Source of the DNA: Marivita hallyeonensis
GTDB taxonomy: Bacteria > Pseudomonadota > Alphaproteobacteria > Rhodobacterales > Rhodobacteraceae
DNA: 64,000 nt
Assembly: GCF_900129875.1 (NCBI RefSeq)
Contig: NZ_FQXC01000007.1
Coordinates: forward strand, 31,539 to 95,538
Direction: 5' to 3'
Shown piece by piece: positions 1 to 7,816 of the stretch; within the stretch, counting starts at the first letter, position 1, and each line of letters opens with the position of its first letter. A model generated the notes under the pieces. That model saw only the letters and a program-made list of their open reading frames with translations, was not told the DNA's origin and made no database searches. Both the position numbers and the translations under genes were made by a program.

Positions 1-847
1 CCAGTCCGATGGCGACGTACCCCGCCTCGACCAGCGCGCTGGCGGCCGATTGTGATTGTCGAAGCCGTTCTGCGCTCCCCGGCAGCGCGGTTTCATCGAT
101 CAGTCGCTGTTTCTTGGCCATCCAAGGCACATGTGCATAGCCGAAGAGCGCAATCCGGTCCGGGCGCATGTCGATGCAGAGGCGGATCGTTTCCAGCAGC
201 GTGGCGACAGTCTGGTGCGGCAGGCCGTAGATCAAATCGAAGTTGATGCCCGCCACCCCTGCCCGGCGCAACTCTTCGACCGAATGGCGCACCATTTCGG
301 GTGGCTGGACGCGATTAATGGCTTTCTGAACCTTCGGATCGAATTCCTGCACGCCGAAACTGGCGCGGGTGAAGCCCAACTGTCCGATCCGCCGGATCAT
401 TTCATCCGTGAGCGTGCGCGGATCGCTCTCGATGGCAAGTTCGGCGTCAGCGGTGATGTCGAAATTGTCCCGGACGCTCTGCATCGCGCGCTCCAGATCA
501 TCCGGCACCAGCGCCGTCGGTGTCCCCCCACCCCAATGCAGATGAGAAATCGACATGCGGTCCGGCAATTGTTTGGCCAGAAGACGGATTTCCTGGTTGA
601 GCGTCTGCGCGTATTGCGCGACAGGCGCATCTTTTCGGGCCAACTTCATGTTGCACCCGCAATACCAGCAAAGCTCGCGGCAATAGGGAACGTGCAAATA
701 GAGAGATACGGGTTCCTTTGGAGAGAGCGAGGAGAGCCAGTTGGCGTAATCCGCTGGCCTTACCGCCTTGGAGAAGTGCGGGGCAGTCGGATAACTCGTG
801 TAGCGCGGTACATTGCGGCTCATGTAGGTTTTCAGCGTGTCCGTCAT
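1..847 (-). CDS. hemN: Oxygen-independent coproporphyrinogen III dehydrogenase, partial
   Basis: Radical-SAM enzyme of anaerobic haem synthesis, oxidatively decarboxylating coproporphyrinogen III to protoporphyrinogen IX in the cytoplasm. The N-terminal 282 residues are present; the 3' end lies beyond the left edge. The cluster-binding motif YCRELCWYCGC gives C56, C60 and C63 (CX3CX2C), followed by the HemN-typical HWGGGTPT segment. The ATG at 847 precedes the family-typical N-terminus (SRNVPRYTSYPTAPHF). It lies at the end of the nitrate-respiration island, where an oxygen-independent haem route makes sense because NarI needs b haems. A weak FNR-like box lies about 140 bp upstream. Family assignment is very secure; completeness cannot be judged. 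Confidence 0.95.
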   Translation of the reverse strand, partial: MTDTLKTYMSRNVPRYTSYPTAPHFSKAVRPADYANWLSSLSPKEPVSLYLHVPYCRELCWYCGCNMKLARKDAPVAQYAQTLNQEIRLLAKQLPDRMSISHLHWGGGTPTALVPDDLERAMQSVRDNFDITADAELAIESDPRTLTDEMIRRIGQLGFTRASFGVQEFDPKVQKAINRVQPPEMVRHSVEELRRAGVAGINFDLIYGLPHQTVATLLETIRLCIDMRPDRIALFGYAHVPWMAKKQRLIDETALPGSAERLRQSQSAASALVEAGYVAIGL

Positions 848-983
848 TGATGTTCCGATCTGCTCCGATCATGCCCCGACTTGATTCCGGGAAAAAATGT
901 CGCGCGATTGTTGCCTGTCTTCCAAAAGCCATTTCAATCAGCTCATGTTCTGATCATTCTCACCGACAACCCTTGATCCGTCC

Positions 984-997
984 TTGACCGAGATCAC
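984..997. promoter_or_regulatory. Weak FNR-type box upstream of hemN
   Basis: TTGAC-CGAG-ATCAC matches 8 of the 10 conserved positions of TTGAT-N4-ATCAA. It lies in the 169-bp gap between hemN (start 847) and the end of the nar operon (1017). It is rather far from the hemN start, so its function is uncertain. Confidence 0.35.
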
Positions 998-1016
998 AGA
1001 TGCGGCGTGAAAGGTC

Positions 1017-1535
1017 TCAGGCCACATCCCGTTCCTTGTTCAACACAGTTTGTAGCCAACGGACCAAGTCCTCCAGGGAAGGCTCGAGCTCTGTTGCTTC
1101 AGGGCCCACGAAGTCTTGAAAGGCCTCCAAGTTTAATGCGTTGACCCCAACAAGAACGGGCATATCGCGCGCAATGGCCTCTGCGATCACCGAACGGAAC
1201 CCCCGACCATCGGCCTCGTGCTTTCCGAACTTGTTCACGATCAGCAGCTCCGGGGTGGCCTCAAGCCCTGTCTCGACCAGTCCAACAGCCGTTTCGAGAG
1301 TGGCAGGGTCCAGTCGGCATCCCCTCGCCCCGGCCCCGAGGTTCTGGGAAATTCGCAACACAGGCCCGTCCGGGAGCACCTTGACATCCATGTCACACGG
1401 ATGCGCGCCACAATCCGTGTTGATCTGAACCGTGCCGCATGTGCGATACCCGTCAGACGCGAGGTGTTGCGCCAAAGTGAAAAGCAACTGATCGGTATCA
1501 CCGCGCCCAAGGCCCATCGTATAAGCAATCTTCAT
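1017..1535 (-). CDS. DUF2478 family protein, last gene of the nar operon
   Basis: A 172-residue protein of the DUF2478 family, which is often found beside molybdenum genes; its biochemical role is not established. The N-terminus (MKIAYTMGLGRGDTDQLLFTLAQHL) resembles a P-loop-like NTPase fold, and a central segment has clustered cysteines (DCGAHPCDMD). I chose the ATG at 1535 because AGGAAG stands just upstream and the residues before it in the open frame look non-native. It follows moeA by 16 bp on the same strand, so a role in molybdenum cofactor supply or insertion for NarG is a reasonable inference from context only. Confidence 0.75.
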   Translation of the reverse strand: MKIAYTMGLGRGDTDQLLFTLAQHLASDGYRTCGTVQINTDCGAHPCDMDVKVLPDGPVLRISQNLGAGARGCRLDPATLETAVGLVETGLEATPELLIVNKFGKHEADGRGFRSVIAEAIARDMPVLVGVNALNLEAFQDFVGPEATELEPSLEDLVRWLQTVLNKERDVA

Positions 1536-1551
1536 GGTCTTTCTTCCTTTA

Positions 1552-2829
1552 TCAATCACGGAAGGGCTGGAACTCGACCAGCGCACCTTCCGGCAGAACT
1601 TCAACTTCCGACGGAATCAAAATGACGCCATCTGCTGCGGGAAGCCGCGCCACGCGGCCGGAATGGGTGGTCTTGTCAAAGCGGACGATCTCACGGCCTG
1701 TGCTGTCGAAACCTGAGATTTCCGCGAGCCGCACTTCGCATCGCCCGTAGCTGTGGCGCAACTCCTGTGACAGCACCACATGACGGCGGTCGGGCGATGA
1801 CGCGCTGTTCCCGGCAAGGGACTGGCAAAGCACCGTTCCGAAAAGCTGCCAGGTGACGAATGCGGAGAGCGGATTGCCTGGCAGCCCCAGCCAATGCGCC
1901 TGTCCCAAACGACCGTACGAGACCGGCTTGCCGGGTTTTATCGCAACGCCGCTGAACACCATATCCAGACCAAGATCACTCAAGGCGGGTTTGACATGAT
2001 CTTCCTCACCCACCGATATCCCGCCGGTGGTGACGATCAGGTCGACCTCGTCAGCAAGCGCGCTGAGCTGCTGCCGCAGAGCTGCGCGATTGTCCCGAAA
2101 CCCCAGGACATCGACCAATTCGATCTCCGGAGCAGGGATCAGAGCGCTTAGCATCGGCGTATTCACATCCCAGATGCCGCCAGAGCTCAATGTCCGGCCG
2201 GGGGAATTCACTTCATCACCGGTGACAACAAGCGCAACCCGAAGCCGACGGCGCACGCAAACGGTTGCCCGCCCTGCTGCCGCGCAGGCTGCGATATCAC
2301 GCCCCGTCAGGGTGCGGCCCGCAGGGACAACCATGTCGCCCGCCGCCATGTCCTCGCCCTTGCGCCGGACATGCGCGCCTGCCAGAATCTCATGCGAAAC
2401 GATAATGGTGTTTTCTGTGCGTCGGACGTTTTCCTGCATCACGACCGCATCCGCACCATCGGGCATCAGAGCGCCTGTAAAGATCTGTGCTGCCGCGCCC
2501 ATCGGCAGCGGTTCCGAGCCGCGCTGCCCTGCCGGAATGCGGGTGACAACGGGAAGCCGCCACGGTCCCGGCCCGACCAGGCAGGCCGTGTTCAGCGCAA
2601 ACCCGTCCATCGCGGCATTGTCAAACGGGGGTGCGGCCGCGATTGCAGCAATAGGTTCGGCCAGAGTTCGGCCACGCGCCCCGGCAAGCGCCACCTCTTC
2701 GGACTCCCGAACGTGTCCCGCGTTCCGCAAAATCTGCGCAACCGCTTCATCGATTGATATCAAATCCCCCGGCTGATCAGCAGTGCCGCATCCGCACCCC
2801 TGCTCTTCGATCCTCGTGAGAACAGTCAT
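1552..2829 (-). CDS. moeA: Molybdopterin molybdenumtransferase
   Basis: MoeA (425 aa) inserts molybdate into adenylylated molybdopterin to form the molybdenum cofactor needed by NarG. The protein is full length and collinear with the family: an N-terminal domain with PPFDNAAMDGFAL, the central MoCF-binding domain with TTGGISVGEEDHVK, and a C-terminal beta domain. The start at 2829 overlaps the carbonic anhydrase stop as ATGA, indicating translational coupling. The open frame continues upstream but there overlaps the anhydrase gene. Having moeA inside the nar operon ties cofactor supply to nitrate reductase expression. No other Mo-cofactor genes are visible in the window. Confidence 0.94.
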   Translation of the reverse strand: MTVLTRIEEQGCGCGTADQPGDLISIDEAVAQILRNAGHVRESEEVALAGARGRTLAEPIAAIAAAPPFDNAAMDGFALNTACLVGPGPWRLPVVTRIPAGQRGSEPLPMGAAAQIFTGALMPDGADAVVMQENVRRTENTIIVSHEILAGAHVRRKGEDMAAGDMVVPAGRTLTGRDIAACAAAGRATVCVRRRLRVALVVTGDEVNSPGRTLSSGGIWDVNTPMLSALIPAPEIELVDVLGFRDNRAALRQQLSALADEVDLIVTTGGISVGEEDHVKPALSDLGLDMVFSGVAIKPGKPVSYGRLGQAHWLGLPGNPLSAFVTWQLFGTVLCQSLAGNSASSPDRRHVVLSQELRHSYGRCEVRLAEISGFDSTGREIVRFDKTTHSGRVARLPAADGVILIPSEVEVLPEGALVEFQPFRD

Positions 2830-3443
2830 TTTGCAGCCTCCTGTTGGAAATGCCCCGGGCCCACAGTGCTGTCGAGATCGCGCAACCGCCCGTCCTTCAG
2901 GCCATAGATGAGCCCGTGAATGCGGATGTTGGCTTTTGCGCGCCAAGCTCTCTGCATGATCGGCGTTTCCGCAATACGCCGAACCCCTTCGATGACGTTG
3001 AATTCGGCCAGCCTGTCTTGCTTTGCTTCCGCGCAATCCTCCCGCGCGAGGTCCACGGCGTAGGCGCGGGCCAGGCGGCGGATCGGCTCCAACCAATGGT
3101 CGGCCAGGCCATGCGGTAGGTCCTCCGTGGCGGCCTTCACGCCGCCGCAGCCATAATGGCCACAGACAATGATCTCGCGAACACGCAACGCATCGACGGC
3201 AAACTCAAGCGCCGAAAGCATGTTCATGTCGCTCGAGTGGATCACATTGGCCACATTGCGATGGACAAACACTTCGCCGGGATCCAGCCCGGCGACGACA
3301 TTGGCAGGCACTCTGCTGTCAGAGCAGCCGATCCAGAAGAACTCGGGCGATTGCTGTTGTGCCAGCCTCGGGAAGTAACCCGGCTCCTCGGCATTGATCG
3401 TGTCAGACCACCGGGCATTCCGCTCCAGAAGATCAGCCAGCAT
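2826..3443 (-). CDS. Beta-class carbonic anhydrase
   Basis: A 205-residue beta-carbonic anhydrase interconverting CO2 and bicarbonate. Zinc ligands are readable as C40 (in CSDSR, with the D42/R44 dyad), H96 and C99 (CGHYGCGG). The ATG at 3443 has AAGGAG eight bases upstream; an in-frame ATG at 3473 lies deeper inside the preceding gene and lacks a comparable site. It overlaps the hemerythrin gene by 11 bp and moeA by 4 bp. Its place in a nitrate reductase operon may reflect pH or CO2 balance during anaerobic respiration, but that is inference. Confidence 0.93.
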   Translation of the reverse strand: MLADLLERNARWSDTINAEEPGYFPRLAQQQSPEFFWIGCSDSRVPANVVAGLDPGEVFVHRNVANVIHSSDMNMLSALEFAVDALRVREIIVCGHYGCGGVKAATEDLPHGLADHWLEPIRRLARAYAVDLAREDCAEAKQDRLAEFNVIEGVRRIAETPIMQRAWRAKANIRIHGLIYGLKDGRLRDLDSTVGPGHFQQEAAK

Positions 3444-4005
3444 GTTCCGCTCCTTGTTCGGTTGCCTGTCCACGGCGCTCCAACATATGCGCGCGCATCT
3501 TTTCGAGATCTGCTTTGGTCAGCCGCGCGCGGGCTAGCGGAAGGAGGATGGCATTCTCGAGGATCAGATGGCGCCGCGCATGCGTGGCGAAGTCCGACAT
3601 CTTGGCGCAGTCCGTTTCGGACAACGGCTTTTTGCGATCCGCTTGGGCCACGATCAACGCGGCAATAGCCGGGGAATCGCCAATCGCATGGCGGTGATCG
3701 GCTTGCAGACGCGTGATCATCTTGTCAATTTCCTCGTCCGGATCGCATCGTTCCAGCATCAAGGGAAAGAGGTCACTCTCCTCGTCCGCAAGATGCTTTG
3801 GCAAATCGTCGATCAGGAATGTGCGCATCATTGCGATGTCTTCGTGATCGACCGGTTCTCCCTCCACCATGCGATCGATCAGGGTGCAGACTTCCCGCTC
3901 ACGCAGGTGGTCTTCGGCCATGAAATCCAATGGATTCTCTAGCGTCACAAGGCGATGTGTTGCGCTGCGTGCCGTGTTCAGACGTCTGTCTCGATCTCGC
4001 GCCAT
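3433..4005 (-). CDS. Hemerythrin HHE-domain protein in the nar operon
   Basis: A 190-residue cytoplasmic protein with an HHE cation-binding (hemerythrin-like) helical bundle. Candidate di-iron ligands include a histidine in FMAEDHLRERE, HLADEESDLF (H-x3-E), a histidine in LQADHRHAI, and HLILENAILLP (H-x3-E). GGAGGAAGG just before the ATG supports the start at 4005. Such proteins sense or store oxygen or NO, or repair iron centres. Here it lies between a parvulin and a carbonic anhydrase gene, so protection of the nitrate reductase Fe-S clusters is an attractive but untested role. It is distinct from the RIC-like hemerythrin at 19.4-19.9 kb. Confidence 0.85.
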   Translation of the reverse strand: MARDRDRRLNTARSATHRLVTLENPLDFMAEDHLREREVCTLIDRMVEGEPVDHEDIAMMRTFLIDDLPKHLADEESDLFPLMLERCDPDEEIDKMITRLQADHRHAIGDSPAIAALIVAQADRKKPLSETDCAKMSDFATHARRHLILENAILLPLARARLTKADLEKMRAHMLERRGQATEQGAEHAG

Positions 4006-4021
4006 CGGTCCTTCCTCCCGT

Positions 4022-4819
4022 TCAGACCTGCTTCAAATCCGCCCCTTCGATATCTGCGGATTGGACCAACTGGTCGACGAACCGCCGCGCTTCGCGCGCC
4101 CATGCGGCCTTTTCGAGCGCCTCCGCAATCCTGGCACGCACCGCAGCCAAGGGGAGAACTTGTCCCAAGGCCAGAGCGTCCATGCGAATGATGTGGTACC
4201 CGTGCCGTGTCAGGACCGGTTCGGATGTGACCTCCCCCTCAGCCAGAGTGCGCAGTGCGGCCTCGAATTCCGGAACTGTATCTCCCGGACCCAATTGGCC
4301 TAAAGCTCCGCCCGAGGATTTCGACCCACAGTCACTTTCGCGGGCGGCCAGGGCGGCAAATGCTTTCGGATCGTTTGACGCGATGTCCAACAGTTTTTTG
4401 GCGCGGTTCAACGCACGGTCTCGGGCTTCCGCGTCTCTTGGATCACAGGCAATGAGAATATGTGACACCTCCCAAAGTGGCGGGGACCGAAAGCGCGAGG
4501 GATCCTTGCTCCACTCGGCCTCGATTGCAGCGTCATCGGGGGCTCCGACATCGATGGCCTCTTCGAGGAGGCCCCGTATCCGGGCCTCCTCGTCGGTCTC
4601 GAAACGGCCCGGCCCCACCTCCTGCGGGTCAGCGGCAATGCCGCGTGATCGGGCTTCCTGCAGAAGCAGCGTTCGGATCGCAACTGCGTTGGCCGCTTTC
4701 CGCCAGGCAATTCCGGGCTTGCCCTTTGGGGCGTCCTGGTTCTGCGTTTCTGCGGCGACGAGCGTGTGCGGCACATGCTCGCCGTTCACGATCAGATCGG
4801 GAAACATTGCTGCATTCAT
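4022..4819 (-). CDS. Parvulin-type peptidyl-prolyl isomerase (NifM-like) of the nar operon
   Basis: A 265-residue parvulin-family prolyl isomerase. The rotamase domain covers about residues 115-215, with the hallmark stretch SGGALGQLGPGDTVPEFEAAL and RHGYHIIRMD. No signal peptide is seen, so it should act in the cytoplasm. It starts 5 bp after narI. Genes of this NifM-like type follow narGHJI in several denitrifiers and are thought to help fold or mature the reductase. The family call is secure; the maturation role is inferred from position. Confidence 0.88.
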   Translation of the reverse strand: MNAAMFPDLIVNGEHVPHTLVAAETQNQDAPKGKPGIAWRKAANAVAIRTLLLQEARSRGIAADPQEVGPGRFETDEEARIRGLLEEAIDVGAPDDAAIEAEWSKDPSRFRSPPLWEVSHILIACDPRDAEARDRALNRAKKLLDIASNDPKAFAALAARESDCGSKSSGGALGQLGPGDTVPEFEAALRTLAEGEVTSEPVLTRHGYHIIRMDALALGQVLPLAAVRARIAEALEKAAWAREARRFVDQLVQSADIEGADLKQV

Positions 4820-4824
4820 GATCC

Positions 4825-5574
4825 CTACTCCGCCGGCGTTGCTTTGGGCGCAGCGCGCTTGGGCAGTGGTTTCTGCCGCCGCGAGCGCACCAATTGGTAT
4901 CCGGGGCGCAACAGGTACCGGAACGGCGCGGCAAAACCGGACACCATGTGCACCAGCCGGGTGAACGGAAACAGTGCCGTGATGATGAGCCCGAGGAAGA
5001 TGTGCAGTTTGTAGAGCCAGTGCACGTCAACCACCATGGCCCAGGCGTTCAGGTTCCATGACACGATGCTCTGCGACCAGGTCATGAAACGCACCATCTC
5101 TGCGCCATCCATGTGTTGCAGGGTCTGCGTGATGGTCAGAAGGCCGATCACCAGCTGCCACCAGATCAATACCATGATAATGATGTCAGCCCAGCTGGAT
5201 GTCATCCGGATACGGCTGTCGCCCAAGCGGCGATGCAATAGCATTGTCGCACCGATCAATGCAGCGATGCCCGCAGGGCCGCCAATGAGCACGGCCATCC
5301 ATTGCTTGACCCAGTACGGCACGCCAATCGCGTCCAGCACCCAGACCGGGGTAAAGAGCCCGACCAGATGCCCGAAGAAGACGGTGATGATGCCGACGTG
5401 AAACAGGATCGACCCCCAGATCAGTTGCTTGCGACGCAAAAGCTGGCTCGATGAGCTCTTCCACGTGAATTGATCCCGATCGTAGCGGGCGATCGAGCCG
5501 ACCACGAGGATGGTCAACGCGGCATAGGGCATTATGCCGAAGATGATGAAATCGATATCGAAATTGGCAAACAT
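4825..5574 (-). CDS. narI: Respiratory nitrate reductase gamma subunit (cytochrome b)
   Basis: NarI (249 aa) is the membrane anchor that oxidises quinol and passes electrons through two b-type haems to NarH. Five hydrophobic segments can be read, beginning at FIIFGIMPYAALTILVVGSIA. Candidate haem-ligand histidines occur in SILFHVGIITVFFGH and in WLYKLHIFLG...RLVHMVSG. The length is slightly longer than usual because of a basic, Ala/Pro-rich C-terminal tail (PLPKRAAPKATPAE). It is 12 bp downstream of narJ in the same operon. Confidence 0.96.
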   Translation of the reverse strand: MFANFDIDFIIFGIMPYAALTILVVGSIARYDRDQFTWKSSSSQLLRRKQLIWGSILFHVGIITVFFGHLVGLFTPVWVLDAIGVPYWVKQWMAVLIGGPAGIAALIGATMLLHRRLGDSRIRMTSSWADIIIMVLIWWQLVIGLLTITQTLQHMDGAEMVRFMTWSQSIVSWNLNAWAMVVDVHWLYKLHIFLGLIITALFPFTRLVHMVSGFAAPFRYLLRPGYQLVRSRRQKPLPKRAAPKATPAE

Positions 5575-5586
5575 GGTGCTTTCTCC

Positions 5587-6291
5587 CTATTCGGCCGCGT
5601 GGTGCGGTGCGGGATTGACGGGTGTGTCCATGCGCGAAAGCATGTCACGAACTTGCGGGCACCCCGCATTCGGGTCTGGGCCGAAAAGCACTTCGCTTTC
5701 TTCCCAAACCTCGTCGAGGGCCTCCAGATCGGAAGGATCGTCATCGGGCTGCGCCAGCATCTCGGCCACTGCGCCCTGGTCGGCCTTTGCGCCTGCCAGC
5801 TGCAAGAGGCTGGCAAACACAGCACCGTAGTTGCTTTCCCGCCGGCCAAGTCGTGCGTTCAACGCCTCAAAGATATGGGCTGCATCCGCGAGAATGTCCT
5901 GTGCTTCCGAGAAGGGACGCGTCGACAGGAATTCCAGCAGGACCGGCAGGTGATCAGGCAGTTCCGATGTATTCGGCTCGAAGCCGCCCGCGCGATAGGT
6001 CTCGATCAGAGACACCATCGCCCCGCCCCGGTCCCGGCTTTCGCCGTGGACATGCTCGAAGAGGTTGAGCGACAGGGTCCGCGATCGGTCGAAGAGCAGC
6101 ACGAACTGTTCTTCGAGGTCATAGATGTCGCGCCCGCCAAGCTCCTCCACCAGCGGGCGCAACGCCCGACGGGCTGCTGCTGTCAAACGCGTGTCCGAGG
6201 CCAGAACGGCGCCGATCTCGGGCATGGCATGCTGCAGCTCGCGTGTCGGGTAGCTCAGAATGAGCGAGAGTGCTTTCAAAGTCCGGTCCAT
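5587..6291 (-). CDS. narJ: Nitrate reductase molybdenum cofactor assembly chaperone
   Basis: NarJ (234 aa) is the dedicated chaperone that binds apo-NarG and assists cofactor insertion and membrane attachment; it is not part of the mature enzyme. The family-typical N-terminus MDRTLKALSLILSYPTREL fixes the start at 6291, one base after the narH stop; the longer open frame would run into narH. All-helical composition and an acidic C-terminal half fit the family. Confidence 0.95.
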   Translation of the reverse strand: MDRTLKALSLILSYPTRELQHAMPEIGAVLASDTRLTAAARRALRPLVEELGGRDIYDLEEQFVLLFDRSRTLSLNLFEHVHGESRDRGGAMVSLIETYRAGGFEPNTSELPDHLPVLLEFLSTRPFSEAQDILADAAHIFEALNARLGRRESNYGAVFASLLQLAGAKADQGAVAEMLAQPDDDPSDLEALDEVWEESEVLFGPDPNAGCPQVRDMLSRMDTPVNPAPHHAAE

Positions 6292-6292
6292 A

Positions 6293-7816
6293 TCACATCG
6301 CCTCCGTGGGCATCTTGAGGGGCCTTTTGGAACCACCGAAGAGGGAACCCTTGGTTGATCCGCCGCCGCATCCATTGGTGTCGGTAAAGCCGCAGCCGCC
6401 ACGCAGGTCATAGGCTTCTTCGACCTGCTCGCGGTGCGTGGTCGGGATGACGAACCGGTCTTCGTAATCTGCAAGGGCCATGATTTTATACATGTCCTCG
6501 ATTACGCGACCGCTCAGGCCGACGCGGGCCGCAATGGCCTCGTCGATCACACCCTCGATGGTCTTGGTCCGCATGTAGGACCGCATGGCCAGCATACGCT
6601 CCAGCGCGTGCACCACCGGCTCTTCGTCTCCGGCCGTCAGCATGTTGGCGAGGTATTTCACCGGAATGCGCAGGTTCTTGACGTCGGGCATGCCACCATC
6701 GGTCCCGATCGCCCCGGCTTCCGCCGCGTTCTGGATCGGGCTGAGTGGCGGGATGTACCACACCATTGGCAGCGTCCGGTATTCGGGATGCAGCGGGAAG
6801 GCGACCTTCCACTCCATTGCCATCTTCCAGATCGGGCTTTCCTGCGCGGCCTTGATCCAATCCTCGGGAATGCCGTCGGCACGGGCCGTCTCAATAACCA
6901 CCGGGTCTCTGGGGTCGAGGAAGACACCAAGCTGCGCATCATAGAGATCCTGTTCGTTCTCCATGTTGGCCGCATCTTCGATCTTGTCGGCATCATAGAG
7001 CATGACGCCGAGGTAGCGGATGCGCCCAACGCAGGTTTCCGAGCAGACAGTCGGGTTGCCGCTTTCGATCCGCGGATAGCACAGGGTGCATTTTTCGGAT
7101 TTCCCGGATTCCCAGTTGTAGTAGATCTTCTTGTAGGGACAGCCCGAGACGCACATCCGCCAGCCCCGGCACTTCTCCTGGTCAATCAGGACGATGCCGT
7201 CCTCCTCGCGCTTGTAGATCGCACCCGATGGACACGAGGACGCGCAGGCCGGGTTAAGGCAGTGTTCGCACAAGCGGGGGAGATACATCATGAAGGTGTT
7301 CTCGTATTCCCCGTAAATCTCCTTCTGGATGCCTTCGAAGTTATAGTCCTCGGACCGTTTGGAGAATTCGCCGCCCAGGATTTCTTCCCAGTTCGGACCT
7401 TTCTCGATCTTCTCCATACGCTCGCCGGTGATCTTGGAGCGGGGACGTGCCGTCGGAAACGCCTCCATCTCGGGGGCGGATTTCAGATGATCGTAGTCGA
7501 AGTCGAACGGCTCATAATAGTCGTCGATTTCCGGCATGGATGGGTTGGCGAAAATGTTGGACAGGATGCGCCACTTGCTGCCCTGCTTAGGCTGCAGTTT
7601 GCCTGCCTTGGTCCGTTCCCAGCCGCCTTTCCAACGCTTCTGGTTTTCCCAATCCGTCGGATAACCTGTGCCCGGTTTCGTTTCCACGTTGTTGAACCAA
7701 GCGTATTCAACGCCATCCCGGCTCGTCCAGACGTTCTTGCAGGTGACAGAACAGGTGTGGCACCCGATACATTTGTCGAGGTTCAGCACCATGCCGATTT
7801 GTGCGCGGATTCTCAT
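6293..7816 (-). CDS. narH: Respiratory nitrate reductase beta subunit (Fe-S protein)
   Basis: NarH (507 aa) carries electrons from NarI haems to NarG through one [3Fe-4S] and three [4Fe-4S] clusters. Cysteine clusters are visible at the N-terminus (CIGCHTCSVTCK), in the middle (CEHCLNPACASSCP) and in the segment CRGWRMCVSGCPYKK, where Trp replaces a Cys as expected for the [3Fe-4S] site, followed by CTLCYPRIESGNPTVCSETC. It overlaps narG by ATGA (start 7816), indicating coupled translation. Length and motifs are those of a functional subunit. Confidence 0.97.
   Translation of the reverse strand: MRIRAQIGMVLNLDKCIGCHTCSVTCKNVWTSRDGVEYAWFNNVETKPGTGYPTDWENQKRWKGGWERTKAGKLQPKQGSKWRILSNIFANPSMPEIDDYYEPFDFDYDHLKSAPEMEAFPTARPRSKITGERMEKIEKGPNWEEILGGEFSKRSEDYNFEGIQKEIYGEYENTFMMYLPRLCEHCLNPACASSCPSGAIYKREEDGIVLIDQEKCRGWRMCVSGCPYKKIYYNWESGKSEKCTLCYPRIESGNPTVCSETCVGRIRYLGVMLYDADKIEDAANMENEQDLYDAQLGVFLDPRDPVVIETARADGIPEDWIKAAQESPIWKMAMEWKVAFPLHPEYRTLPMVWYIPPLSPIQNAAEAGAIGTDGGMPDVKNLRIPVKYLANMLTAGDEEPVVHALERMLAMRSYMRTKTIEGVIDEAIAARVGLSGRVIEDMYKIMALADYEDRFVIPTTHREQVEEAYDLRGGCGFTDTNGCGGGSTKGSLFGGSKRPLKMPTEAM

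Noticed and set aside
56..850. 264-residue open frame on the plus strand
   Set aside because: It lies antisense to hemN, whose translation contains an intact radical-SAM motif. High GC makes long antisense frames common here.
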